Shown one piece after another: positions 43,914-51,795 of a stretch of DNA of 64,000 nucleotides (within the stretch, counting starts at the first letter, position 1; the number at the start of each line of letters is the position of its first letter). The position numbers and the translations under genes were made by a program. The DNA is from Paenibacillus tepidiphilus (GTDB lineage Bacteria; Bacillota; Bacilli; Paenibacillales; Paenibacillaceae), in the NCBI RefSeq assembly GCF_008635795.1, contig NZ_VWRQ01000016.1, positions 1 to 64,000 of the forward strand. Reading direction: 5' to 3'. Under the pieces are notes generated by a model that saw nothing but the letters and a program-made list of their open reading frames with translations, was not told the DNA's origin and did no database searches.

Positions 43914-45455
43914 ATGCGCAAGATTTATGTGTTCGATACGACGCTGCGTGACGGGGAGCAATCGCCGGGCGTCAATCTGAACACCCGCGAGAAAGTGGAA
44001 ATCGCCTATCAGCTCGAGAAGCTGGGCATTGACCGGATGGAAGCCGGCTTTCCGGCGGCTTCGCCCGGTGACTTGGCCTCAGTCAATGCGGTGGCGCGGG
44101 CGGTTAAGAATGTGACCGTCATCGGCTTGTCCCGCTCCAGAGAAAGTGATATTGATGCGGTTCGGGAAGCGCTGCAGGGAGCTGCCGATCCATGCATCCA
44201 TCTCTTCCTGGCGACTTCACCGATTCACCGCCAGTATAAGCTGCGGATGGAGAAGGCGCAGGTGCTGGAAACGGCACAGGCCGCGATCCGCTATGCCAAG
44301 AAATATTTTGCGAAGCTGGAATTCTCGCTGGAGGATGCGGGACGTACAGAACGCGATTTTCTGGCCGAGATGGTGGCGATGGCTATCCGTGAAGGGGCGA
44401 ATGTAGTGAATATCCCCGATACGGTGGGTTACCTGAATCCGGCGGAATACGGTGCGATATTCAAGTTCGTCAAAGAAACCGTACCGGATATTGAGAAGGT
44501 CCAGCTCAGCGCCCACTGTCACAACGACCTGGGCATGGCCACCGCCAATACGCTGGCCGCAATTCAGAACGGCGCCGATCAGATTGAAGGCACCATTAAC
44601 GGTATTGGGGAACGCGCCGGCAACACGGCGATTGAAGAGGTGGCGATGGCTCTGGAGACGCGCAGCGAATTCTTCGGCGCGAAGACCTCGCTCGTCCTTT
44701 CGGAAATTTCCCGTACCAGCCGTCTGGTCAGCAAGCTGACCGGGATGGTCGTTCCGGGCAATAAGGCAATCGTCGGCGCCAATGCGTTTGCGCATGAGTC
44801 GGGAATCCACCAGGATGGCATGCTGAAAGAGAAGACGACCTATGAGATTATGACTCCCGAGACGATTGGTCTTAAGGAAAGCAAGCTGGTGCTCGGCAAG
44901 CATTCCGGCCGTCACGCCTTCCGCGACAAGCTCGCCGATCTTGGCTATGAGCTTGACGAAGAAGAGCTGAATGAAGCGTTCAGCCGGTTCAAGGAGCTGG
45001 CGGACAAGAAGAAGGAAGTATCCGATGAGGATATTCTGGCGCTGCTTGAGGCGAAGCTGATCGATACGCCGGAGGTCTTCAGCCTGAAGACCATTTTTGT
45101 TACTTATGGCAATGAGGCCACACCAACGGCCAAGGTAGTCATCAACGGGCCGCAGCCGGAACCGATTGTGGCAGAAGCAGAAGGCAATGGCTCGGTCGAC
45201 GCGATTTATAATGCGATTGATAGAGCGACCGGAGAGGAAGTTACGCTGGGCGATTACTCCATCCAGGCGGTCAGCCGCGGTAAGGATGCTCAGGGCGAAG
45301 TCCATGTTGTACTTTCGCAGGGCGAGGTTGCTGCGCAAGGACGCGGTCTGAGCACGGACATACTGGAGGCCAGTGCAAGAGCTTATCTGGATGCGCTCAA
45401 CAAGCTGCTGGAGAAGCGCAAGACCTATACACGGCGCGCGCATGCGCAGATGTAG
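43914..45455 (+). CDS. leuA: 2-isopropylmalate synthase
   Basis: A 513-residue DRE-TIM metallolyase condensing acetyl-CoA with 2-ketoisovalerate, the first leucine-specific step. The signature is DTTLRDGEQSPGVNLN, with the metal HxH motif in LSAHCHNDLG, the glycine-rich NGIGERAGN and the C-terminal LeuA dimer/regulatory domain for leucine feedback (from about residue 370). The ATG at 43914 follows TAGGAGGTG; the frame is open to 43851. It is the last gene of the T-box operon, ended by the terminator at 45470. Confidence 0.96.
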   Translation: MRKIYVFDTTLRDGEQSPGVNLNTREKVEIAYQLEKLGIDRMEAGFPAASPGDLASVNAVARAVKNVTVIGLSRSRESDIDAVREALQGAADPCIHLFLATSPIHRQYKLRMEKAQVLETAQAAIRYAKKYFAKLEFSLEDAGRTERDFLAEMVAMAIREGANVVNIPDTVGYLNPAEYGAIFKFVKETVPDIEKVQLSAHCHNDLGMATANTLAAIQNGADQIEGTINGIGERAGNTAIEEVAMALETRSEFFGAKTSLVLSEISRTSRLVSKLTGMVVPGNKAIVGANAFAHESGIHQDGMLKEKTTYEIMTPETIGLKESKLVLGKHSGRHAFRDKLADLGYELDEEELNEAFSRFKELADKKKEVSDEDILALLEAKLIDTPEVFSLKTIFVTYGNEATPTAKVVINGPQPEPIVAEAEGNGSVDAIYNAIDRATGEEVTLGDYSIQAVSRGKDAQGEVHVVLSQGEVAAQGRGLSTDILEASARAYLDALNKLLEKRKTYTRRAHAQM

Positions 45456-45469
45456 CTGTCAGCAGACGG

Positions 45470-45514
45470 CAGCAGCCGGGGCACGGAGAAATCCGCTGCT
45501 CCGGCTGCTTTTTT
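45470..45514 (+). terminator. Terminator of the ilv-leuA operon
   Basis: CAGCAGCCGG pairs with CCGGCTGCTTTTTT, with an inner GGAG-type hairpin. It separates leuA from the sigma factor gene. Confidence 0.85.
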
Positions 45515-45555
45515 GTGCCTGGATTTGTTACGATAGGTGTACATCGTGAAACAGG

Positions 45556-45571
45556 TGAAAAATATTTTTCA
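45556..45571. promoter_or_regulatory. Perfect 16-bp palindrome upstream of the ECF sigma gene
   Basis: TGAAAAATATTTTTCA reads identically on both strands, 64 nt before the proposed start of the sigma factor. It could be a repressor site or promoter-associated element. No classical ECF promoter (GAAC plus CGTA at 16-17 bp) is evident. Confidence 0.5.
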
Positions 45572-45620
45572 AAATCTGCAGGGGGGCAGATCGGTCCGGC
45601 GTCTAACGTAATGTAACTGA

Positions 45621-45626
45621 AGGAGG
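45621..45626 (+). promoter_or_regulatory. Ribosome-binding site pointing to a CTG start
   Basis: AGGAGG lies 8 nt before CTG 45635 and 35 nt before the first conventional start codon (GTG 45662). There is no ATG, GTG or TTG in frame between the upstream stop at 45614 and 45662. Confidence 0.66.
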
Positions 45627-45634
45627 GGAGCACA

Positions 45635-46177
45635 CTGGAAGAGGCAGAATGGATTGCCGCCGTGCTGGATGGCCAGCGTCAGGCTTTTGGACATCTGGTC
45701 AACCGTTATCAAGGCATGGTCTATAGAGTATGTTTCAAAATTACGGGCGAAGCCGAATCGGCCAAGGATATGGCCCAGGAGGTATTCATCAAAGCCTACA
45801 AGGCGCTCCCTTCCTTCAGAGGACAGTCCTCCTTCTCCACCTGGCTGTACCGGATTGCCTATCGGACCTGTCTTGACTGGAAACGGGCCAATGACAGGGA
45901 ATGGCGGCACCGTACAGCGGCCGACTATACGGAGAACGATGTTGTCTCACCGCATACGCCTGAACAGGAGACGCTCCGTAAGGAGACCTCGCAGGAATTG
46001 GACCGGAATTTGAACAATCTCGCAGAGCCGTACCGGTCGGTTGTGCAGTTGTATTATTTTCAGCACCATTCCTATCAGGAGATTGCAGAGCAAAAAGGAA
46101 TTTCAGTCAAAACGGTGGAATCCCAGCTTTACAGGGCCAGACAAATGATGCGTAAACTCGGGGAGGAATGGCGATGA
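45635..46177 (+). CDS. ECF RNA polymerase sigma factor, probable CTG start
   Basis: A sigma-70 factor of the extracytoplasmic-function group (SigW/SigV type). Region 2 is DGQRQAFGHLVNRYQGMVYRVCF, with ESAKDMAQEVFIKAYKALPSFRGQSSFSTWLYRIAYRTCLDW (the promoter -10 and core-binding part, shown here as a segment name only by its ends ESAKDM...CLDW). Region 4 is near YRSVVQLYYFQHHSYQEIAEQ, then KTVESQLYRARQMMRKL. The usual N-terminus (EEAEWIAAVLDG) is encoded upstream of GTG 45662, so the start is placed at CTG 45635 with AGGAGG 8 nt before. The anti-sigma gene overlaps its end by 4 nt. Confidence 0.87.
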   Translation: MEEAEWIAAVLDGQRQAFGHLVNRYQGMVYRVCFKITGEAESAKDMAQEVFIKAYKALPSFRGQSSFSTWLYRIAYRTCLDWKRANDREWRHRTAADYTENDVVSPHTPEQETLRKETSQELDRNLNNLAEPYRSVVQLYYFQHHSYQEIAEQKGISVKTVESQLYRARQMMRKLGEEWR

Positions 46178-46632
46178 AATGTGCAACAGTACAAGAATGG
46201 ATGCCGCATTATATTGACGGCCAGTTGTCTCCGGATTTGGAGATGCAGCTCCGTCTGCACATCGACACCTGCCCGGCATGCGCACAGTGGCTGGAAGAGA
46301 CCATGGAGCTGGCGTCCATCTGGGAGGGGAAGGGCAGTGCTTTTGCAGAGCAGGGCCTGCCGGAATACCCCGATATAACAAACACGGTCATGTCGGAAAT
46401 TGAGCGGCTGGAGAATGACCGCAGAGAACGCAGCCTGCCGCAGACGGCGGTCAGACGGCGTACTGCTCCGCGCACAGCCTGGATGCATTACTGTCTGGCA
46501 GTCGGCTTAACCCTGATACTGGTGCAGCTTGGTATTTTCGAGAACTTTGCCTATGGCATCAGCGAGATCAACGGCCACATGTCCAGCTCGGTCAGCGCAT
46601 GGCTTTCTAACACACCACCAACAGACAAATAA
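46174..46632 (+). CDS. Zinc-binding anti-sigma factor (ZAS/zf-HC2 type)
   Basis: A 152-residue single-pass membrane protein. The N-terminal anti-sigma domain has the zinc motif H-x3-C-x2-C in LRLHIDTCPACAQW near residues 30-38. One membrane helix lies near residue 110 (YCLAVGLTLILVQLGIF), with a short outside tail. It should hold the ECF sigma factor inactive at the membrane until a signal releases it. The start ATG overlaps the sigma factor stop (ATGA), with GGGGAGG upstream; ATG 46168 is an alternative. Confidence 0.87.
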   Translation: MKCATVQEWMPHYIDGQLSPDLEMQLRLHIDTCPACAQWLEETMELASIWEGKGSAFAEQGLPEYPDITNTVMSEIERLENDRRERSLPQTAVRRRTAPRTAWMHYCLAVGLTLILVQLGIFENFAYGISEINGHMSSSVSAWLSNTPPTDK

Positions 46633-46786
46633 GCGAAACTTCCGCAAAACAAAGCGTATGCTTCCGAAGCCAGTTTTGCTGCAATGTGAATTCAAAGAAG
46701 CGAAATTTTTCGCAAAACAAAGCGTATGCTTCCGAAGCCAGTTTTGCTGCAATGTGAATTCAAAGAAGCGAAATTTTTCGCAAAAC
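46631..46786. repeat. Two-and-a-third direct copies of a 67/68-bp unit
   Basis: Copy 1 is 46631-46697 (67 bp), copy 2 is 46698-46765 (68 bp, identical except for a few bases in the first 20), and a third partial copy covers 46766-46786. Each begins AAGCGAAA and contains GCTTC-C-GAAGC and GCGAAA/TTTCGC dyads. The array starts at the last bases of the anti-sigma stop codon and ends just before the next gene's ribosome site. Confidence 0.92.
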
Positions 46787-46802
46787 TTTTAGGAGGATAA
46801 AT

Positions 46803-47300
46803 ATGATCAAGAAAAAACGCTGGCTTACCTTTTTCCTGGCCTGGATTCCGGGCCTCGGGCACATGTATCTTGGCTTAAAAAAGCTGGGCCTCCAGTATAT
46901 GATCGGAGCCATACTGTGCATCATCTTCATCCCTTCCATGCCGACGATATTTCCGTTTGCCCTGGCTGCGCTCTGGTTCTACCAGTTGTTCGATGCGCTG
47001 CAGAAGGCTGCCTGGATGAAGCTGCAGGCAGAGGAGCATGAACGGATGATGTTTCATCCCGATGCTTATGGCGCGCCTTGGAGCATGGGAGTTCCGCCAA
47101 TGCCCGCTTATCCCCAGGACGAGGTCAGCCCAGTCTGGGTAGGCATCGGCTGCGTGATTGCCGGCTTCCTGCTGATGGTGATCAATGTTTTTCCATGGCT
47201 GTGGCGCGTGCTCGTTGATATGAACATCGGGACGATTCTGCTGGCGCTGGCTCTGATCGGCTACGGGTTCAGATTGCTGCGGAATAATACAAAAGTTTAG
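46803..47300 (+). CDS. Membrane protein, TM2-like
   Basis: A 165-residue protein with about four hydrophobic helices. The N-terminus KKRWLTFFLAWIPGLGHMYLGLKKLG resembles the G-hY-Gxxx start of TM2-type and related small membrane domains. The middle is a Pro/Met-rich loop (PDAYGAPWSMGVPPMPAYP). The function is unknown; the position after the sigma/anti-sigma pair suggests a cell-envelope role. TTAGGAGGATAA precedes the ATG. The next gene starts 4 nt after its stop. Confidence 0.77.
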   Translation: MIKKKRWLTFFLAWIPGLGHMYLGLKKLGLQYMIGAILCIIFIPSMPTIFPFALAALWFYQLFDALQKAAWMKLQAEEHERMMFHPDAYGAPWSMGVPPMPAYPQDEVSPVWVGIGCVIAGFLLMVINVFPWLWRVLVDMNIGTILLALALIGYGFRLLRNNTKV

Positions 47301-47304
47301 GGAA

Positions 47305-48417
47305 ATGGGGAATGGACGGATGGGGAGATGGAAGGTTGGCAGCTTCACTGCCGCACTTGGCTGCATTGCGGTAGGTGTACTTGTGGTGCTGGCCCAGTTC
47401 GATTACGTATCCTACGATCTGCTGGGCTACCTGTGGCCCGGGCTGCTGATTCTGTTCGGAGTGGAGATGCTGCTGCGGCTGCTGATTAAATCGGAGACCA
47501 GGACCCGTGTCAGTGCCTGGGCGATCATCCTGATCATAGTACTGGTGCTGGCCAGCGGAGGCCAAACACTGCTTGCCGGGGGTTCTCTGGCAGGAATTCT
47601 CGGCAATTCGCATCTCGTGCCTGTGCAGGGAACTGTGGATAATCTGAACGGCATCCAGACGGTGAAAATAGATTTGCCAAACGGCAAGGTCAAGGTTACC
47701 GGGGGAGACGGCAACACCCTGGATTACGAGGGTAAGCTGGAACTAACCGGTGACTCCGAAGAAGAGGCCGCCGGCAGACTGGCTCACGAGTGGCGGGTCG
47801 TTGCCGAAGGCGATACCCTGACAATGGAGCAAGAGGGAGACAATAACTGGCTGTCGAATATTCACTTTGGCATTACGACGAAGTCGCCGTATCTGGAGAT
47901 TACGCTGCCGCGTAATCTGGCCGTTGAGATTGAAACCAGTGACGGTACCATTGAAGCATGGAATCTGGATTCCGGCCTGAAGGCGGACACCAGCAACGGA
48001 AAGCTGGATATCCACGACATCGCCGGAGGAGTAGAAGCGCATACCAGCAATGGTACGATGACGGTGCAGAATGTGCAGGGCGAGGTCGACATCAGGAGCT
48101 CCAACGGCGTCATTGAGGTGGACAATATTGACGGACCGCTTGCAGCCAAAAGCAGCAACGGCCGGATCACGGTTAACTCAGCGGTAACCGGGAGCTGGAA
48201 GCTCTCTACAAGCAACGGTAAAATAACGGTCAGCCTTCCGGCCGTGGCCGATGCGAAGATTGAAGCGGGGACCAGCAACGGTTCGCTTAAGGGCAATATC
48301 GGCTGGAGCTACAATGGTGACGGCAAGGATGACGGAACAGCCACACTGGGCGATGGTACCCATGAGGTGAAGCTGTCCACCAGCAACGGATCGATAACGG
48401 TGGATACCGCCGAATAA
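47305..48417 (+). CDS. DUF4097-type beta-repeat membrane protein
   Basis: A 370-residue protein. The first 100 residues hold three membrane helices like those of LiaI/LiaF-type envelope-stress proteins. The rest is a DUF4097 parallel beta-helix with repeats of the form TSNGxIxV (for example ADTSNGKLDI, AHTSNGTMTV, RSSNGVIEV, KSSNGRITV, STSNGKITV, STSNGSITV), one repeat per about 20 residues. Such proteins often lie with ECF sigma or Lia-type regulators and form scaffold or adhesin-like structures at the membrane. ATG at 47305 or 47320 could start it. Confidence 0.82.
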   Translation: MGNGRMGRWKVGSFTAALGCIAVGVLVVLAQFDYVSYDLLGYLWPGLLILFGVEMLLRLLIKSETRTRVSAWAIILIIVLVLASGGQTLLAGGSLAGILGNSHLVPVQGTVDNLNGIQTVKIDLPNGKVKVTGGDGNTLDYEGKLELTGDSEEEAAGRLAHEWRVVAEGDTLTMEQEGDNNWLSNIHFGITTKSPYLEITLPRNLAVEIETSDGTIEAWNLDSGLKADTSNGKLDIHDIAGGVEAHTSNGTMTVQNVQGEVDIRSSNGVIEVDNIDGPLAAKSSNGRITVNSAVTGSWKLSTSNGKITVSLPAVADAKIEAGTSNGSLKGNIGWSYNGDGKDDGTATLGDGTHEVKLSTSNGSITVDTAE

Positions 48418-48422
48418 CAGGC

Positions 48423-48466
48423 AAGGAGCCGCTTTGCGCATAACCCCATGCGCAAAGCGGCTCCTG
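48423..48466. terminator. Strong bidirectional terminator
   Basis: AGGAGCCGCTTTGCGCAT pairs perfectly with ATGCGCAAAGCGGCTCCT around AACCCC, extended by AACAG/CTGTT outside. It lies between the convergent DUF4097 and aldo-keto reductase genes. Confidence 0.87.
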
Positions 48467-48498
48467 TTATGTTCCAGTATTTATTTAGGGAGAACCGC

Positions 48499-49479
48499 TT
48501 ACCAGGCGTATGCTTTCGGAGCGGCACCGCCCGGTCCGGGGAAGATTTCGTCCAGCCGCTTCAGCACGGACTCGTCGAGCACGATTTCCAGGCTGCGCAG
48601 TGCGCTTTCGAACTGCTCCAGCGTACGAGGACCTATAATCGGTGCGGTTACCGCCGGATTGGCAATCAGCCAGGCAAGGGCGATGTTGTCCTGCGGTTCG
48701 CCCAGCTCACGGCTGAGCTCGGCGAAGGCTTCAAGCTGGGCCTTGTGCTGCTCGATACGCTCCGCGTTGCCGCCGCTGCGCGAGCCTTCAATTTTCTTGA
48801 GGGCATTGCGGCCGAGCAGTCCGCCGTCCAGCGGGCTCCAGGGAATTACACCCAGACCGAGGCTTTGCGCCGCGGGGAGCACTTCAAGCTCCGGCAGACG
48901 GCAAGTCAGGCTGTACTTGTGTTGCTCCGATACCAGGCCGAGGAACCCGCGGGCTTTGGCTTCCAGTTGGGCCACGGCGATATCCCAGCCGGCGAAGTTG
49001 CTGGAGCCGACATAGCCGATCTTGCCTTGGCTGACCGCCAGCTCAAAAGCTCCCCACAGCTCGTCCCAGGAAACATTGCGGTCAATATGATGCATCTGGT
49101 ACAGCTCAATATGGTCGGTCTGCAGACGCTGCAGCGAGCCTTCCAAATGGCGGCGGATAATATAAGAGGACAGGCCTGCCTCATCGTTGGGGCCGTCCAG
49201 TTTGTCGCTCATTGCTCCGTAGACTTTGGTGGCGAGCACGGTCTTCTCGCGCCGCCCGCCGCCCTGCTTGAACCAGCGGCCGATAATCGTCTCTGTGAGG
49301 CCGGAATTCTCGCCCCAGCCGTAAATGTTTGCGGTATCAAAAAAATTGATGCCGGCATCCAGCGCGGCGTCCATAATGCGGAAAGCTTCCTTCTCGTCCG
49401 TAATCGGACCGAAATTCATGGTGCCCAGACACAGGCGGCTGACCTTCAGACCCGATTTGCCAAGCTTTGTAAACTGCAC
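48499..49479 (-). CDS. Aldo/keto reductase
   Basis: A 326-residue TIM-barrel NADPH-dependent oxidoreductase. The catalytic tetrad is visible: Asp in NFFDTANIY, Tyr in IYGWGENSG, Lys in VLATKVYG and His in YQMHHID. The NADPH site includes VGSSNFAGWD and the C-terminal IIGPRTLEQFE. It resembles Bacillus YhdN/IolS-like enzymes that reduce aldehydes or ketones; the substrate is unknown. The GTG at 49479 has GAGGAGTG upstream. It lies opposite to its neighbours, between the sigma-factor operon and leuB. Confidence 0.91.
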   Translation of the reverse strand: MQFTKLGKSGLKVSRLCLGTMNFGPITDEKEAFRIMDAALDAGINFFDTANIYGWGENSGLTETIIGRWFKQGGGRREKTVLATKVYGAMSDKLDGPNDEAGLSSYIIRRHLEGSLQRLQTDHIELYQMHHIDRNVSWDELWGAFELAVSQGKIGYVGSSNFAGWDIAVAQLEAKARGFLGLVSEQHKYSLTCRLPELEVLPAAQSLGLGVIPWSPLDGGLLGRNALKKIEGSRSGGNAERIEQHKAQLEAFAELSRELGEPQDNIALAWLIANPAVTAPIIGPRTLEQFESALRSLEIVLDESVLKRLDEIFPGPGGAAPKAYAW

Positions 49480-49707
49480 TGCGCAATCACTCCTCGCTTC
49501 ATATGGATGATGACCAACAAGCTGTATACTTATTTATTGTAAACAACCTGCAAATCAAGAGCAAATCTAACCTATAGGCAATACCTATCACTTCCATAGA
49601 ATCTATATCTTTGTCCTTTGGCCGGGCTTGTGATACAACAGTATACAGAAGAACTATGCCTGCTAATCCAGCTGTTAAGACAGCAAAACTAATGGGGAGT
49701 GACTAAC

Positions 49708-50790
49708 ATGAGCGAAGTGAAAAAGATCGCCGTTATTGCCGGGGACGGAATTGGACCTGAAGTGGTGGCCGAAGCGGAAAAAGTACTGAAAAAGACAGAG
49801 GAAGTGTTCGGCTACAAGTTTGAAACGGAGCATGCCCTTTTCGGCGGAATCGCCATTGATGAGCGGGGAACACCGCTGCCGGAAGATACACTCCGTATTT
49901 GCCGCAGTGCCGATGCCGTGCTGCTCGGCGCCGTCGGGGGTCCAAAGTGGGACAACAATCCGAAGGAGCTGCGTCCGGAGACCGGACTCCTTGGCATCCG
50001 CAAAGCGCTGGGCCTGTTCTCCAATCTGCGTCCAGCCGTTGTATTCGATTGTTTGAAGGATGCGTCCACACTGAAGCCGGAAGTGCTGGAAGGCACAGAC
50101 CTGATGGTGGTGCGTGAATTGACAGGCGGCATCTATTTCGGGGATAAGCTGCGCCGGCAGGGAGAGCAGGGCGAAGAAGCGGTAGATACCTGTGTATATA
50201 ATGTAGTGGAAGTGGAGCGTATTGTACGCCAGGCTTTTGAAATTGCCGGCAAACGCCGCAACAAGCTTGCCAGTGTAGACAAAGCCAATGTGCTGGAAAC
50301 CTCCCGTCTCTGGCGTGAGGTCGTTAACCGGGTAGCCCCGGAATATCCGCAGGTGGAGCTGGAGCATGTGCTGGTCGACAACTGCGCGATGCAGCTGCTG
50401 CGCCGTCCGTCCAGCTTCGATGTCATTGTGACCGAGAATATGTTCGGCGACATTCTGAGCGATGAAGCAGCGATGCTGACCGGCTCCATCGGCATGCTGG
50501 CCTCGGCGTCGCTGGGCGAAGGCAGCTATGGCCTGTACGAACCGGTACACGGCTCCGCTCCCGATATCGCCGGCCAGGGCCTGGCTAACCCGATCGCTAC
50601 GATCCTGTCCCTGGCGCTCATGTTCCGCCTGACGTTTGGCTACGAAGAGGCTGCATCCGCCATTGAAGCCGCTGTGGCTGAGGTTCTCGATGCCGGACAC
50701 CGTACTGGCGATATTGCCGTAGACAAGAGCCAAGCGATCAGCACCTCCGCTATGGGCGATCTGATTGTAGCTGCAATCCGTAAAGCATAA
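49708..50790 (+). CDS. leuB: 3-isopropylmalate dehydrogenase
   Basis: A 360-residue NAD-dependent decarboxylating dehydrogenase, the third leucine-specific step. It has IAVIAGDGIGPEVVAEA, LGAVGGPKWD, RELTGGIYFGDK, NMFGDILSDEAAMLTGSIGMLASASLGE and EPVHGSAPDIAGQGLANPIATI, a full match to LeuB. The ATG at 49708 has GGGGAG 8 nt upstream; GTG 49699 is less likely. It is separated from leuA by 4.2 kb of unrelated genes, one on the opposite strand, and leuCD does not follow. No T-box is seen directly upstream, so control may differ from that of ilvBNC-leuA. Confidence 0.95.
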   Translation: MSEVKKIAVIAGDGIGPEVVAEAEKVLKKTEEVFGYKFETEHALFGGIAIDERGTPLPEDTLRICRSADAVLLGAVGGPKWDNNPKELRPETGLLGIRKALGLFSNLRPAVVFDCLKDASTLKPEVLEGTDLMVVRELTGGIYFGDKLRRQGEQGEEAVDTCVYNVVEVERIVRQAFEIAGKRRNKLASVDKANVLETSRLWREVVNRVAPEYPQVELEHVLVDNCAMQLLRRPSSFDVIVTENMFGDILSDEAAMLTGSIGMLASASLGEGSYGLYEPVHGSAPDIAGQGLANPIATILSLALMFRLTFGYEEAASAIEAAVAEVLDAGHRTGDIAVDKSQAISTSAMGDLIVAAIRKA

Positions 50791-50853
50791 TTTAAACCTA
50801 ATCCTCCTGAATTGAAGCGGAAAAGCCTAAATCTTCACAAAAACTTACTTAAT

Positions 50854-50868
50854 TTATAATTATTATAA
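50854..50868. promoter_or_regulatory. PerR box upstream of the peroxiredoxin gene
   Basis: TTATAAT-T-ATTATAA matches the Bacillus PerR consensus TTATAATNATTATAA at every position. PerR is the metal-dependent peroxide-sensing repressor of ahpC, katA and similar genes. Confidence 0.86.
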
Positions 50869-50887
50869 TTAAGTAATAAGTGCAATA

Positions 50888-50916
50888 TTGACTTTAGATT
50901 TGCGGGGTGCTACCAT
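50888..50916 (+). promoter_or_regulatory. Candidate promoter of the peroxiredoxin gene
   Basis: TTGACT, 17-bp spacer, TACCAT, 20 bp downstream of the PerR box. TATAAT-like sequences inside the PerR box itself are an alternative -10. Confidence 0.5.
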
Positions 50917-51032
50917 TTTGTCAACAGCTGGTAGACATGCTTATATGATCCTTGTTACAGGAAGAGCATACACTTTGCTTGGCGTGCATGTGATGGTTTT
51001 GGCTTTACATATTCATAAGGAGGATTGTTTGG

Positions 51033-51572
51033 ATGGCGGAACGTTTGGTAGGCAAGCAGGCCCCGGATTTCTCCATGGAGGTTATAACCGGCAACGGCCA
51101 GGAATTTGGCCGCAGAAGCTTGTCCGACTATCGCGGTAAATGGCTGGTCTTATTCTTTTATCCTCTGGATTTCACTTATGTATGTCCTACGGAGATTACC
51201 GCACTCAGCGACTCGGCTGCCGAGTTCGCAGAGCTGGATACCGAGATCCTTGGCGTCAGCGTCGATTCAGTGCACAGCCATAAGGCCTGGATCAGCCTGC
51301 CGAAGGATATGAACGGTCTTGGCCCGGTGAATTTTCCGTTGGCATCGGATATTACGAAGAAGGTAGCCAGCGATTATGGGGTACTGATCGAAGAAGAGGG
51401 TGTGGCCCTGCGGGGACTGTTCATTATCGATCCCGATGGGGAACTGAAGTATGAGGTTGTTAACCATAATGATATCGGACGAAGCGTTGATGAGACGCTG
51501 CGTGTACTGCAAGCTTTGCAATCCGGCGGGCTGTGTGCCATGAACTGGCAACCGGGAGACAGAAACCTGTAA
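51033..51572 (+). CDS. Typical 2-Cys peroxiredoxin (AhpC/TSA family)
   Basis: A 179-residue thiol peroxidase that reduces hydrogen peroxide and organic peroxides. The peroxidatic Cys is in FYPLDFTYVCPTE near residue 51, and the resolving Cys is in GGLCAMNW near residue 169. The pattern places it in the AhpC/Prx1 class rather than BCP. No ahpF lies beside it, so electrons probably come from thioredoxin. AAGGAGGA precedes the ATG by 9 nt. Regulation by PerR is predicted from the perfect operator about 165 nt upstream. Confidence 0.92.
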   Translation: MAERLVGKQAPDFSMEVITGNGQEFGRRSLSDYRGKWLVLFFYPLDFTYVCPTEITALSDSAAEFAELDTEILGVSVDSVHSHKAWISLPKDMNGLGPVNFPLASDITKKVASDYGVLIEEEGVALRGLFIIDPDGELKYEVVNHNDIGRSVDETLRVLQALQSGGLCAMNWQPGDRNL

Positions 51573-51611
51573 TTACATTTGTCTTCGCCCGAGTTCTTTG
51601 ATAGACTAATG

Positions 51612-51650
51612 AAACCTCCTTCCGGGTAAATAACGGCGAGGGGGTTTTTT
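51612..51650 (+). terminator. Terminator of the peroxiredoxin gene
   Basis: AAACCTCC...CCG pairs with CGG...GAGGGGGTT, followed by a T run. The stem has one or two mismatches. Confidence 0.6.
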
Positions 51651-51795
51651 GCACCAAACTGCCGGGAGTTATCCTAAAGCTGAATTTGGGTGCGTGAAGT
51701 CTGCATAAGGCTATGGGAATAAGGAATCTCTGTGGCGCAATTGTAATACAATAATAAGAAAACAAGTGTCTACACTTCAGGGAGGGTGAACGTTA

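Noticed and set aside
44217..45443. 408-codon ORF antisense to leuA
   Set aside because: Same reason: leuA motifs are complete on the plus strand and the antisense frame resembles no family.
50888..51139. 83-codon ORF overlapping the start of the peroxiredoxin gene
   Set aside because: Wrong frame; the peroxiredoxin start has its own AAGGAGGA and full family motifs.
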